Below are positions 45,692-54,318 of a DNA stretch of 64,000 nucleotides, one piece after another; the first letter of the stretch is position 1, and every line of letters begins with the position of its first letter. Location: contig NZ_FODC01000006.1 of the NCBI RefSeq assembly GCF_900110275.1, positions 186,001 through 250,000 of the forward strand. The letters are read 5' to 3'. Source of the DNA: Duganella sp. CF517 (lineage in GTDB: Bacteria; Pseudomonadota; Gammaproteobacteria; Burkholderiales; Burkholderiaceae_D). The translations under genes were made by a program, and so were the position numbers. The notes under the pieces were generated by a model that was not told where the DNA came from, searched no databases, and worked only from the letters and a program-made list of their open reading frames with translations.

Positions 45692-46237
45692 TCAGCCCTT
45701 GAGCGACGTCGCCAGCAGCTTGTGCAGCTCGTCGAAATCCGGCTTGCCCAGATAGCGCTTGAGGATTTTGCCGTCCTTGCCGACGACGAAGGTGGTCGGC
45801 GTCATGGCGACGTCGCCGTAGGCCTTGGCGGTCGAGCCGTCCGTGTCCAGCGCCACCTTGAACGGCAGCTGGCGCGTTTCGGCGTAGTTGATGACGTAGT
45901 TGGCGGGATCGTAGCTCATCGCCACGGCGACGAATTCCATGCCCTGCGGTTTGAACTTGTTGTAGGTCTCGACCATTTGGGGCATTTCGGCCACGCACGT
46001 GGTGCACGACGTCGCCCAGAAATTGACCATGTAGACCTTGCCGCGCAAGGCGTCGGGGGAGATCTTCTCGCCCTTGATGGTGACGAAACCGACATCCGGC
46101 GCGACCGGGCGCTTGTTGAGCGAGACATAGCCGCCAAAACCGATGGCGGCGATCACCACGGCCGCCAGCACCGGCTTGATCCAGCCGCGCGACGACGAAG
46201 TAGGGGAAGGAGCAGCGGAAGTGAGCGTATCTTGCAT
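45692..46237 (-). CDS. TlpA-like membrane-anchored thiol-disulfide oxidoreductase
   Basis: A 181-residue protein with an N-terminal membrane anchor (about 21-40) and a periplasmic thioredoxin fold. The active site WATSCTTC has Cys78 and Cys81, and the cis-Pro loop is VAMTPTTFVV. TlpA/ResA proteins keep cytochrome c or copper sites reduced. An upstream ATG at 46270 would add 11 residues; neither start has a strong ribosome site. It is upstream of cynS and downstream of the dolP block on the same strand. Confidence 0.88.
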   Translation of the reverse strand: MQDTLTSAAPSPTSSSRGWIKPVLAAVVIAAIGFGGYVSLNKRPVAPDVGFVTIKGEKISPDALRGKVYMVNFWATSCTTCVAEMPQMVETYNKFKPQGMEFVAVAMSYDPANYVINYAETRQLPFKVALDTDGSTAKAYGDVAMTPTTFVVGKDGKILKRYLGKPDFDELHKLLATSLKG

Positions 46238-46320
46238 GATGGAGTCGGGCGCCGTAGAGGGTGCGATCATTATAGACCGGTATCCCCGACGACGCCCGCG
46301 CGCCGTTTTTTACAGACGCG

Positions 46321-47022
46321 TTACTGCACCGAGTGGGTGGTGGCGCCACCGCTGTCGGCGTTGGCAGGCGCCGCCGCAGGGGCCGCCGCCGGCGTGGCCT
46401 GGTACTGCTTGTACTCTTCCTCGGAAATGTACTCGAACACCTTGACCACCTTGTTCACGCCGCTCACGCCACGGGCGATGTCGGCGCCGATCTGGCCTTC
46501 GCGCTGGGTCACGCGGCCCTGCAGGTAGACCGTGCCGCGTTCGGTGGTGACCTGGTAGGAGTTGGCCGAAATGTCCTTGGCGTCGACCAGGCTGGCCTTG
46601 ACCTTGGTGGTGATCAGCGTGTCGTTGGAGCGCGAGGTGTAGCTGGCCGGGCCGGCGATTTCCAGCTCGTTGGTGACCGAGATCACGCCTTCGACGCTGC
46701 GCACTTCGCGCTCGGCGGCCGCCTTCATGGTCTCGTCGCGCACTTCGCCGGTCAGCAGCACGCGGCGGTTGAAGCTGTTGACGTTGGTGTGGCCGGCGTC
46801 GCCGACGACGTTGCGCAGCTTGTTGGCGGCCTTGATCTGGATCGTGGTGTCCTCGGTCTGGGCGCCGAAGGTGCGGCGGTCCGACGCGGCCAGGGTGCCG
46901 CTGATGGCGCCGCCGGCGACCAGCGCGATGCAGCCGGTCAGCGAGGTCATCATCGTGGCGCACAGCACGCTCAGCACCAGCGGGCGCTGGATCTTGTTCC
47001 AGATAGCACCTGGGTTAGTCAT
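46321..47022 (-). CDS. dolP: BON-domain lipoprotein (DolP/YraP-like)
   Basis: A 233-residue outer-membrane lipoprotein (lipobox LTGC at about 28-31) with two BON domains (about 53-125 and 130-200) and an Ala/Pro-rich tail. DolP binds anionic lipid at the division site and supports outer-membrane integrity and BAM function. The gene order lpoA-yraN-SIS-dolP is the same as in E. coli, supporting the call. Its start overlaps the SIS gene by eight bases. Confidence 0.9.
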   Translation of the reverse strand: MTNPGAIWNKIQRPLVLSVLCATMMTSLTGCIALVAGGAISGTLAASDRRTFGAQTEDTTIQIKAANKLRNVVGDAGHTNVNSFNRRVLLTGEVRDETMKAAAEREVRSVEGVISVTNELEIAGPASYTSRSNDTLITTKVKASLVDAKDISANSYQVTTERGTVYLQGRVTQREGQIGADIARGVSGVNKVVKVFEYISEEEYKQYQATPAAAPAAAPANADSGGATTHSVQ

Positions 47023-47611
47023 TCACATCTCCTCCGAATAGCGCGACGTCGATGCCGTCGCAAATGCAATGTATGGATACCAGATGGACTTCCTGGATAC
47101 GGGCGGTGCGGTCGGCCGGCACGCAGATGTGGACGTCGGCGTCGGTCAGCATCTTGCCGATGGCGCCGCCGCCCTTGCCGGTCATCGCCACCACGCGCAT
47201 TTCGCGTTCGAGCGCCGCTTCGATGGCCGCCATCACGTTGGCCGAGTTGCCCGACGTCGAGAACGCCAGCAGGATGTCGCCGGCCTGGCCGAACGCCTGC
47301 ACCTGCTTGGAGAAGATCTCGCGGTAGCTGTAGTCGTTGGCCACCGCCGTCAGGATCGAGGTGTCGGTGGTCAAGGCCATCGCCGGCAGCGGGAAGCGTT
47401 CGCGCTCGAAGCGTCCCACCAGCTCGGCCGCGAAGTGCTGGGCGTCGGCGGCCGAACCGCCGTTGCCGCACACCAGGATCTTGTTGCCGTTGGACAGCGC
47501 CGAGAACATCAGGTCGATCGCCTGCGCCAGATGCGGCGCGAGGACGGTGGCGGATTGGATTTTGATTTCGGCACTTTCGTGGAAGTGCGCCAGGATGCGT
47601 TGATTATTCAT
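47015..47611 (-). CDS. SIS-domain protein (DiaA/GmhA family)
   Basis: A 198-residue single SIS-domain protein: CGNGGSAADAQHFAAELVGRF, FSTSGNSANV and EVHLVSIHCICDGID. The sequence fits both sedoheptulose-7-phosphate isomerase (GmhA) and the replication-initiation regulator DiaA, which are close relatives. The position between yraN and dolP is that of diaA in E. coli, so DiaA is favoured, but the enzyme role cannot be excluded because the catalytic Glu and His are kept. Confidence 0.87.
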   Translation of the reverse strand: MNNQRILAHFHESAEIKIQSATVLAPHLAQAIDLMFSALSNGNKILVCGNGGSAADAQHFAAELVGRFERERFPLPAMALTTDTSILTAVANDYSYREIFSKQVQAFGQAGDILLAFSTSGNSANVMAAIEAALEREMRVVAMTGKGGGAIGKMLTDADVHICVPADRTARIQEVHLVSIHCICDGIDVALFGGDVND

Positions 47612-47668
47612 AGTGTGCTGATTATAGTGCAGTCCCCCAGGGAGCCGGACAAGCTCTGTTAAAAATGC

Positions 47669-48031
47669 TTACAACTCGAGAATGTTTTGTATCCACGACA
47701 ACGTTTCATCGTCGATGGCGACCAGATCGAAGCGGCACGGGGGCGGATCGGGGTGGCGCAGCAGGTAATACTGGGCGGCGTTGATCAGCCGCCGGCGCTT
47801 GGCCGGGGTGACGCTGGCGGCCGCGCCGCCGAAGCCGGCCGCCGCGCGGCGCCGCACCTCGACGAACACCAGGCCGCCGCCCTGCTGCATGATCAGGTCG
47901 ATTTCGCCGACCTTGCACAGGAAATTGCGCTCGACCAGGGTCAGGCCCTGGCCGGTCAGGTGGGCGAGCGCCCGGTCCTCGCCCAGACGGCCCAGGCGTT
48001 GCTGCTCGGTGGGTGGCCGAGGCGGCGGCAT
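47669..48031 (-). CDS. yraN: YraN/UPF0102 family nuclease-like protein
   Basis: A 120-residue protein of the UPF0102 family with a Holliday-junction-resolvase-like endonuclease core: GEDRALAHLTGQGLTLVERN, KVGEIDLIMQQGGGLVFVEV (Asp and Glu-x-Lys-like metal sites; here the EVRRR replaces the usual EVK) and the C-terminal RFDLVAID. Biochemical function is not settled. It follows lpoA by seven bases, as in other proteobacteria. Confidence 0.92.
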   Translation of the reverse strand: MPPPRPPTEQQRLGRLGEDRALAHLTGQGLTLVERNFLCKVGEIDLIMQQGGGLVFVEVRRRAAAGFGGAAASVTPAKRRRLINAAQYYLLRHPDPPPCRFDLVAIDDETLSWIQNILEL

Positions 48032-48038
48032 GGCGATC

Positions 48039-49433
48039 TCATCGCGCGACGGCCTGCGGCGCGCCGTTTTTGTAGATGGCCGGCTGTTCGATCCGCTCGA
48101 AGCTGGACGTGCCCTGGCCGAAGTCGACCGTCAGGCGGCCGGTGACGCCGTCGATGTGGAAGCGGCCGGCCGGACGGCGGCTGATCTCGCGCGCCACGCG
48201 GTAGGCGTCGATGCCCAGCGCGTACAGGCGTTCCATGTCGGCCGTGCCCGCCTGGACCGGATGCGGGTAGACCATCACGGCCGGGTGGTCGCGCTGCACC
48301 TGCCAAGGCAGGTCCAGCAGGCGCACGCCGTCGAGCTCGGGGCCGGCGAAGGCCATGGTCGCGCCCGGATTCAAGGCCGAGGTGCCGTAGACCGGCAGCG
48401 CGCTGAACGAGCTCAGCTGCACCGGCGGCTGGGCCGGCATGGCGTCGGCGGTGCTGATGGTGGGATTGGTCGGCTCGGTCGTCACCGGGGCGCCCAGCGC
48501 GCCGCGCAGCTGGCGGGTCTGGTCGGCGCCCATCGCCGAGAACAGCAGGCCGGGCGGATCCTGCGCCAGGCGCGCGCGCAATTGCACCAGGTCCGGATCG
48601 CTGAGGTAGCCGTTGGGCGCGTTGAGCTCGACCATGCGCACCGGCTGGCCGATGCGCTGCCACTGGCCGGCGAAGGCGGCGGCGATGCGGCGCTGCCACG
48701 ACGAGCTGGTGGTCAATATCATCGCGCTGGCGCCCGGATGCTCGGCGGCGGCCCACTGCGCGGCCTGGCGCGCCTCTTCCTCGATCGACAGCCCCATGGC
48801 CAGCATTTTGGGCGGCAGCGGCGCGGCGCCGGCGCTGCCGTAGCCTTCCGGATAGTTCAGCGCAATGGTCGGCTTGCTCACCAGCGGACTGGCGGCGATC
48901 GCCGCCACGGCCGAACGCGCCAGCGGGCCGACGATGATGTCTTCGCGCTCGGTGGCGCTGGCGTAGGTCGACAGGATGTCCTGCGGCACGTCGGAGGTCT
49001 CGATGACGGTGACGGTGATGTTGTCGCGGTCGCGTTCCCACGCGGCCATGAAGCCGGCGCGCAACGATTCGGCGGCCGCGCCCAGGGTTTCGGAGCGCAG
49101 CGGCAGCAGCAGCGCCATGTTGATCGGGGCGTTGGACGGCGGCGCGCGCTCGTCGGCCGGGCGGCCCTGCGGCTGGTCGCCGGCGCTGTTGCCGGCCGCG
49201 CCCGGGGCGGCGCCGCCCGGCAGGTCGATGGCGAAGGTTTCGGCGGCCGGCGGCGCCGGCTCCGGTGGCGGCTTGGGCAGCGGTGGGGGCGCGGCGGGCG
49301 GCGGCGGGGTTGCGCTTATAATGGGCGCCATGGGCGGGATCGGCGTGCTGCCGCATCCACTCAAGGCAAGCGCCGTGACCGCCGCAATCGTCGTAATAGC
49401 CGCACTCCGCAGCGACAACCTCATACTTTTCAT
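48039..49433 (-). CDS. lpoA: LpoA-type penicillin-binding protein activator lipoprotein
   Basis: A 464-residue lipoprotein (lipobox LSGC at about residue 24-27) with a Pro-rich linker and a periplasmic-binding-protein-like domain (about 90-450) as in the LppC/LpoA family. LpoA reaches through the peptidoglycan to activate PBP1A. The TPR N-domain of enterobacterial LpoA is absent, as usual in beta-proteobacteria. The ATG at 49433 is chosen because it gives a proper signal peptide; it is divergent from rsmI with only 10 bases between start codons. Confidence 0.88.
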   Translation of the reverse strand: MKSMRLSLRSAAITTIAAVTALALSGCGSTPIPPMAPIISATPPPPAAPPPLPKPPPEPAPPAAETFAIDLPGGAAPGAAGNSAGDQPQGRPADERAPPSNAPINMALLLPLRSETLGAAAESLRAGFMAAWERDRDNITVTVIETSDVPQDILSTYASATEREDIIVGPLARSAVAAIAASPLVSKPTIALNYPEGYGSAGAAPLPPKMLAMGLSIEEEARQAAQWAAAEHPGASAMILTTSSSWQRRIAAAFAGQWQRIGQPVRMVELNAPNGYLSDPDLVQLRARLAQDPPGLLFSAMGADQTRQLRGALGAPVTTEPTNPTISTADAMPAQPPVQLSSFSALPVYGTSALNPGATMAFAGPELDGVRLLDLPWQVQRDHPAVMVYPHPVQAGTADMERLYALGIDAYRVAREISRRPAGRFHIDGVTGRLTVDFGQGTSSFERIEQPAIYKNGAPQAVAR

Positions 49434-49443
49434 TCGACCCCCA

Positions 49444-50352
49444 ATGACCGACCAAGATTCCCGCGCCATTTCCACCCTACCCGTGCTGGGTGAAACGGCG
49501 CACCAGGCCTATCCTAGCGCAACCTTGTATATCGTGGCGACCCCCATCGGCAATGTGACCGATATTACGCTGCGCGCGTTGCACGTTTTGAGCCTGGTCG
49601 ACGCGGTCGCCTGCGAGGATACCCGCAACACGGCGCAGCTGATGACCCGTTTCGGGCTGCACAAGCCGTTGATCGCCGCGCACCAGCACAACGAGCGCGA
49701 AGTGGCCGAGACCTTGATCGCGCGCCTGCGGGGCGGCGAGCGCATCGCGCTGGTGTCCGACGCCGGCACGCCGGGCGTGTCCGATCCGGGCGCGCGCATC
49801 GTCGACGCGGTGCGGGCCGCCGGGTTGCGGGTGCTGCCGTTGCCGGGGGCGTCGGCGGCGGTGACGGCGTTGTCGGCCAGCGGACTGGTCAACGACCAGT
49901 TTTATTTTGTCGGTTTCCTGCCGGCCAAGGCCAAGCAGCGCGAGAATTTCCTCGGCACATTGCGCGCGGTGACGGCGACGATGGTGTTCTACGAGGCGCC
50001 GCACCGGATCCTGGATTGCGCCGTGGCGCTGGCGGCCGCGTTCGAGCCGCAGCGCGAGGTGGTGTTCGCGCGCGAGCTGACCAAGATGTTCGAGGAAATC
50101 CACCGTTGCCCGCTGTCGGAGGCGGAGGCGTGGATCAAGGCCGACCCGCACCGCGAAAAGGGCGAATTCGTCGTGCTGCTGGCCGGCTCGGCTGCGGCCG
50201 AGGACGAGCAGGATGTCGAGGCCGAGCGGATTTTGAAGATATTGCTGACCGAATGCTCGGTCAAGCAGGCCGCCAACCTGGCCGCCCAGATCACCGGCCG
50301 CAAGAAAAACGCGCTGTACGACCGCGCGCTGCAACTCAAAGAAGAAGACTGA
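49444..50352 (+). CDS. rsmI: 16S rRNA (cytidine1402-2'-O)-methyltransferase
   Basis: A 302-residue SAM-dependent tetrapyrrole-methylase-fold enzyme that methylates C1402 in the ribosomal P site. Conserved parts are LYIVATPIGNVTDITLRAL, CEDTRNTAQLM, VSDAGTPGVSDPG, GFLPAK and VFYEAPHRI. The start at 49444 has no Shine-Dalgarno because the upstream bases are shared with the divergent lpoA start. The rsmI/lpoA divergence is conserved in many proteobacteria. The gene ends directly against the convergent TonB-like gene. Confidence 0.96.
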   Translation: MTDQDSRAISTLPVLGETAHQAYPSATLYIVATPIGNVTDITLRALHVLSLVDAVACEDTRNTAQLMTRFGLHKPLIAAHQHNEREVAETLIARLRGGERIALVSDAGTPGVSDPGARIVDAVRAAGLRVLPLPGASAAVTALSASGLVNDQFYFVGFLPAKAKQRENFLGTLRAVTATMVFYEAPHRILDCAVALAAAFEPQREVVFARELTKMFEEIHRCPLSEAEAWIKADPHREKGEFVVLLAGSAAAEDEQDVEAERILKILLTECSVKQAANLAAQITGRKKNALYDRALQLKEED

Positions 50353-51003
50353 TCAAAGCTTGCAGCCGTGATCCTTTTTCTCCAACAACCAAAATAGCGG
50401 CGTCAGCAGGTTGCCGCCGGGCTGGTTGAGGCAACTTTTACGCTTGGCGCCTTCCATTTTGGTGGCCAGCTCGGTGGCCGTGCGCTCCGGATAAAGCGGA
50501 TGGTCGTCGAGCTGCGCGACCGGCAAGCCCGCGCGCGCCGGATCTTTCTCATTGGCCACTTTACGCGCCGTCTTCAACGCCGCGTCCATATCGAATTGCC
50601 TGGCCTGCTGCTGCGTTTGCTCGGGATAGAGCGGATCGGGCGCATTGCTGGGCGGCGCCGGCAAGGTGATCGCCTGCGCCGTCCGGTCTTCCGCCGTGTC
50701 CGCCGGGGCCGGTTTGCCGGCCCGGGCCACCTCGGCCATATTTGCGCGTTCGCGTGGCCGAACTCGCTTGGCCGGTGGCGGATCGAGCCTGGCGAGCACC
50801 GGCGCCGGCGCCGGCGCCTTCCGCGGCGGCACCAGCCACACCGTCATCATTTCCTTCGGCGGCAGTTCGGCCGGCGCCGGGGGCGCCGTCAGCCGGTAGC
50901 CGAAGATCAACAGCGCATGCAACACCACCGAAACGGCGACGCCCCACGCCATGCCGGGCCGCCGCGGTCGCGCGGGCCCGCCCACGGTGAAGGTGGCGCT
51001 CAT
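50353..51003 (-). CDS. TonB-like single-pass protein lacking a recognisable TonB C-domain
   Basis: A 216-residue protein with one N-terminal membrane helix (about 18-38) that contains S25-V-V-L-H29, the same Ser-x3-His spacing used by TonB to sense ExbB/ExbD. A Pro-rich spacer (PPKEMMTVW, PAPAPVLARLDPP) follows, and a C-terminal half with two short similar units, DPLYPEQT and HPLYPERT. The usual TonB C-terminal domain is absent; the end is Cys-containing and basic. It may be a TonB/TolA-like energy transducer with another partner. It is convergent with rsmI and divergent from the tRNA promoter. Confidence 0.72.
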   Translation of the reverse strand: MSATFTVGGPARPRRPGMAWGVAVSVVLHALLIFGYRLTAPPAPAELPPKEMMTVWLVPPRKAPAPAPVLARLDPPPAKRVRPRERANMAEVARAGKPAPADTAEDRTAQAITLPAPPSNAPDPLYPEQTQQQARQFDMDAALKTARKVANEKDPARAGLPVAQLDDHPLYPERTATELATKMEGAKRKSCLNQPGGNLLTPLFWLLEKKDHGCKL

Positions 51004-51087
51004 GGCTTTTTAGTTAAGTTATGCATACCGCAGGATCTTACCTTGAAAAAAATCGGCGGTGGTACATAATGATTTCTATAGCGGCAC

Positions 51088-51116
51088 TTGACGGATACTG
51101 GGGCAGCTTGTATTAT
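51088..51116 (+). promoter_or_regulatory. Sigma-70 promoter of the tRNA-Pro gene
   Basis: TTGACG at 51088-51093 and TATTAT at 51111-51116, spaced by 17 bases, ten bases before the mature tRNA 5' end. A near-consensus promoter. Confidence 0.85.
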
Positions 51117-51126
51117 CTTGCTTCTT

Positions 51127-51203
51127 CGGAGTGTAGCGCAGCCCGGTAGCGCACCTGGTTTGGGACCAGGGGGTCCAAGGTTCGAATCCTTGTACTCCGA
51201 CCA
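51127..51203 (+). tRNA. tRNA-Pro (anticodon TGG)
   Basis: A 77-base cloverleaf. Acceptor arms CGGAGTG and TACTCCG pair (one G-U), the anticodon stem CCTGG/CCAGG encloses TTTGGGA with anticodon TGG, the T-loop is TTCGAAT, and the 3' CCA is encoded. A promoter and a terminator flank it, so it is transcribed alone. Confidence 0.97.
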
Positions 51204-51210
51204 GAATCTA

Positions 51211-51249
51211 AAACCCCCGTTTGATGGCAACGTCAAACGGGGGTTTTTC
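51211..51249 (+). terminator. Rho-independent terminator of tRNA-Pro
   Basis: A 14-bp stem (51211-51224 with 51233-51246), loop TGGCAACG, ending in a T-run. It directly follows the tRNA. Confidence 0.9.
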
Positions 51250-51356
51250 CATTTAAACACCGGATTCATCCCGCAAATTCGGCCGCCGGTCGCATGTGCC
51301 CCGGGCACGCGATGCCGCTCGCTAGAATGCCTTCAGTTCAAACCGGAGGTGCCGCC

Positions 51357-52655
51357 ATGATGTCGTTCAAATTGCCGTTCAACGCCAGGGTTGCGCTCGT
51401 CGAGCACGACGCGTCGCTGGTGCGCCGGTATTTTCTGCAAACGCTGCTGCGGCACGCGCTGGCGGCCGTGCTGGTGTGCGGCCTGTGCCTGTCGCTTCCC
51501 GTCGCGTATGTCTGGTGGTCGCGGGGCTACGTCGCGGACGGCGTCAACTGGTTCTACCTCCTGCCCCTGATCGATTTCATCCTCATGTTCCCGGTGCTCG
51601 TCGCCATGGCGTGCGGTTACCTCGGCAAGCTGCGCGAGGCCGGCACGGCGCTGACGCCGGAGATGATCTCCTCGCAGCCGCGCATGACGGTCGGCTCGCC
51701 GCTCGATACGCTCAGCACCTTCGATCTGTGCGCCGAAACCCTGTCCGGCTTGACGCTCGGCCTGGCGCTGGGCTATCCGGGACCGGCGTCGTTTTCGCAC
51801 CAGCAGTTCAAGGGCAGGATCCGGATCTCGCCACCACGCTCATTCTGGCTGTGGCGGCGCATGGAAGTGCTGGTGACCGGCGCGCCGGGGGAGCCGACGC
51901 AAATCGAGGTCCGGCGCCGCTTCGGCCTGGAGTTCTTCCAGGTGCAGAGGGGCGAGCCATGGGGCGCGGTGCAAACGGTGGCTTATCATCTGCATGTGGA
52001 GGTCAAGCGCCGCCACCACACCTTGCAACTGGCACGGCGCGAGCACGAATTGGAGCGCGCCGCGCTGCACGCCAAGCTTACCGCGCTGCAGGCGCAGGTG
52101 GAGCCGCATTTTCTCTTTAATACGCTGGCCAACCTGAAGTACCTGATCCGCACCGACGGCGACACCGCGCAGTCGATGCTCGATCACTTGGTCGGCTATC
52201 TGCAAAACGCGCTGCCGGACATGCGTTCCGTGTCGTCCACCGTGGAGCGCGAGCTGGCGCTGGCAGGCGATTACCTCTCCATCATGCAGATACGGATGGG
52301 CGAGCGGCTGCGCTTCCGCATCGACGCCGATGACGCGGTGCGCGCATTGCCGTTTCCGCCGGCGATGCTGATTTCGCTGGTGGAGAACGCGATCAAGCAC
52401 GGGCTGGAAAGCGCGACACGCCCGGGCGAGCTGCTGATCGGCGCCGCCGTCGATGGCGCCGCGCTGCGGCTGACGGTGCGCGACAACGGCGCGGGCCTGA
52501 GCGACCAGCCGGGCCAGGGCCTTGGTTTGGCCAACATCCACGAGCGTTTGCAGCTGCTGTACGGCGAGCGGGCGTCGTTGGCCGTCGAGGCGCTGGCCGA
52601 CGGCGGCGTCGAGGCCACGTTGTCGGTGCCGCTGGCCGCGCGGGAGGCAGCGTGA
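51357..52655 (+). CDS. LytS/YehU-type sensor histidine kinase
   Basis: A 432-residue kinase with two or more N-terminal membrane helices (about 28-50 and 65-88), a cytoplasmic linker, and a His_kinase domain with QVEPHFLFNTLANLKYLI (phospho-His) and a HATPase (LISLVENAIKHGLE, GQGLGLANIHERL). It belongs to the LytS/AlgZ class that pairs with LytTR regulators, and the partner gene follows with a four-base overlap. The signal is unknown. GGAGGT precedes the ATG at 51357. Confidence 0.92.
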   Translation: MMSFKLPFNARVALVEHDASLVRRYFLQTLLRHALAAVLVCGLCLSLPVAYVWWSRGYVADGVNWFYLLPLIDFILMFPVLVAMACGYLGKLREAGTALTPEMISSQPRMTVGSPLDTLSTFDLCAETLSGLTLGLALGYPGPASFSHQQFKGRIRISPPRSFWLWRRMEVLVTGAPGEPTQIEVRRRFGLEFFQVQRGEPWGAVQTVAYHLHVEVKRRHHTLQLARREHELERAALHAKLTALQAQVEPHFLFNTLANLKYLIRTDGDTAQSMLDHLVGYLQNALPDMRSVSSTVERELALAGDYLSIMQIRMGERLRFRIDADDAVRALPFPPAMLISLVENAIKHGLESATRPGELLIGAAVDGAALRLTVRDNGAGLSDQPGQGLGLANIHERLQLLYGERASLAVEALADGGVEATLSVPLAAREAA

Positions 52656-53386
52656 CCACGGCGTTGATCGTCGAGGACGAGCCGCTGCTGCGCGCCGAGC
52701 TGGCGGACCAGCTGGCGCTGTTGTGGCCCGAGCTGGAGATCGCCGGGCAGGCGGAAAACGGCATCGAGGCGGTGGCGATGCTGGAGACGCTGCGGCCGGA
52801 TATCGTTTTCCTCGATATCCAGATCCCGGGCTTGAATGGGCTGGAGGTGGCGCGGCACGTGCCGGAAGCGGCGCAGATCGTGTTTGTGACGGCGTACGCG
52901 GAACACGCGCTCAATGCCTTCGACGCCGGCGCGGCAGACTATCTGGTCAAGCCCCTGTCAGCCGCGCGCCTGCTGCAGACGGTCAAGCGGTTGAAGAGCC
53001 GTGAAAGCCGCACGGTCGCGCCCGAAGTGTGGGAGCGGGTGTTCGGCAAGGCCGCCGCGCCGGTCTACCTGAAGTGGATCAAGGCGTCGACCGGCAGTTC
53101 GGTGCGGCTGGTGATGGTGAAGGATGTGCAGTTCTTCACGTCGGATGGCAAGTACACGCGGGTGGTGACCGCCACCGGCGACGCGCTGATACGCGTGCCG
53201 CTGAAAAGCCTGATCGAGCAGCTGGACCCGGGGCAGTTCGCGCAGGTGCATCGCGGAGCGATCGTCAACCTGGAGGCGATCGAGCGCATCGACCGCGACG
53301 GCGCGGCGATGGAGATCCGGTTGAAGGGACGGGTGGAGAAATTGGCCGTGAGCGAGGCGTTCACGCGCCAATTTCGCCAGATGTGA
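52652..53386 (+). CDS. LytTR-family response regulator
   Basis: A 244-residue regulator with an N-terminal receiver (EDEP, phospho-Asp in VFLDIQIPG, Lys in LVKPLSA) and a C-terminal LytTR DNA-binding domain (about 140-240; FTSDGKYTRVVT, FAQVHRGAIVNLEAIERI). It starts at GTG overlapping the kinase stop (GTGA), so both are co-translated. AlgR/LytR-like proteins often control surface polysaccharide or motility genes; the targets are unknown here. Confidence 0.93.
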   Translation: MTTALIVEDEPLLRAELADQLALLWPELEIAGQAENGIEAVAMLETLRPDIVFLDIQIPGLNGLEVARHVPEAAQIVFVTAYAEHALNAFDAGAADYLVKPLSAARLLQTVKRLKSRESRTVAPEVWERVFGKAAAPVYLKWIKASTGSSVRLVMVKDVQFFTSDGKYTRVVTATGDALIRVPLKSLIEQLDPGQFAQVHRGAIVNLEAIERIDRDGAAMEIRLKGRVEKLAVSEAFTRQFRQM

Positions 53387-53404
53387 GGTTCTTAATCGAG
53401 GGTC

Positions 53405-54316
53405 TTAATTCGCGCGTTTGGCGGCGATGGCGTTGCCGGCGCGGCTGGCGCCTTTGCGGCCCAGGAAGTGCGAGATGAACTGGCCCGCGTCGACCACGAT
53501 ATCGAGGTCGATGCCGGTCTCGATCCCCAGCCCCTGCATCAGGTACAGCACGTCCTCGGTGGCGACGTTGCCGGTCGCGCCCTTGGCGTACGGGCAGCCG
53601 CCCAGACCCGACACCGACGAGTGGTAGATCGAGATGCCCACCTCCAGGCTGGCGTAGATGTTGGCCAGCGCCTGCCCGTAGGTGTCGTGGAAGTGTCCCG
53701 CCAGGGCGTCGACGCGGAACTCGCGGATGGCGCGCTCCATCACCGCCTGCGTCTTGCGCGGCGTGGCCACGCCGATGGTGTCGGCGATGTCGATCTCGTC
53801 GCAGCCCAGGTCGCGCATGCGGCCCACCACGTCGGCCACCGCGTCGAGCGGCACGTCGCCCTGGTACGGGCAGCCGAACGAGCAGCTGATGCTGCCGCGC
53901 AGGCGCAGGCCGTTGTCCTTGGCGGTCTTGGCCACTTCCTCGAAGCGGGCGATCGATTCGGCGATCGAACAGTTGATGTTCTTTTGCGAGAACGCCTCCG
54001 ACGCCGAGCCGAAGATCACCACTTCATCGGCGCGCGCGGCCAGCGCCGCCGTCAGGCCCTGCATGTTGGGCGTGAGCGCGGAGTAGATCACGCCGTTCTT
54101 GCGCGCGATGCCGGCCATGACCTCGGCGCTGGTGGCCATTTGCGGCACCCACTTCGGCGAGACGAAGGACGCCGCCTCGATGTTCCGGAAGCCGGCGCTG
54201 GTGAGGCGGTCCACCAGTTCGATCTTGACGGCGGCCGGCACGCTGGCTTTTTCGTTTTGCAGGCCGTCGCGCGGCCCCACTTCGACGATCTTGACCTGCC
54301 TTGGCAAACTGTTCAT
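53405..54316 (-). CDS. liuE: Hydroxymethylglutaryl-CoA lyase
   Basis: A 303-residue TIM-barrel enzyme that splits HMG-CoA into acetyl-CoA and acetoacetate, the last step of leucine degradation. Signature parts are VEVGPRDGLQNEK, SFVSPKWVPQM and SGLGGCPYAKGATGNVATED with the active-site Cys. It begins two bases after the ghrA-like stop, and the biotin-carboxylase subunit of the same pathway is the gene before that, so it belongs to the liu cluster. Confidence 0.96.
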   Translation of the reverse strand: MNSLPRQVKIVEVGPRDGLQNEKASVPAAVKIELVDRLTSAGFRNIEAASFVSPKWVPQMATSAEVMAGIARKNGVIYSALTPNMQGLTAALAARADEVVIFGSASEAFSQKNINCSIAESIARFEEVAKTAKDNGLRLRGSISCSFGCPYQGDVPLDAVADVVGRMRDLGCDEIDIADTIGVATPRKTQAVMERAIREFRVDALAGHFHDTYGQALANIYASLEVGISIYHSSVSGLGGCPYAKGATGNVATEDVLYLMQGLGIETGIDLDIVVDAGQFISHFLGRKGASRAGNAIAAKRAN

Positions 54317-54318
54317 CT

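Noticed and set aside
51004..51087. A gene in the space before the tRNA promoter
   Set aside because: No open frame with a ribosome site is present; it is only upstream sequence of the TonB-like gene.
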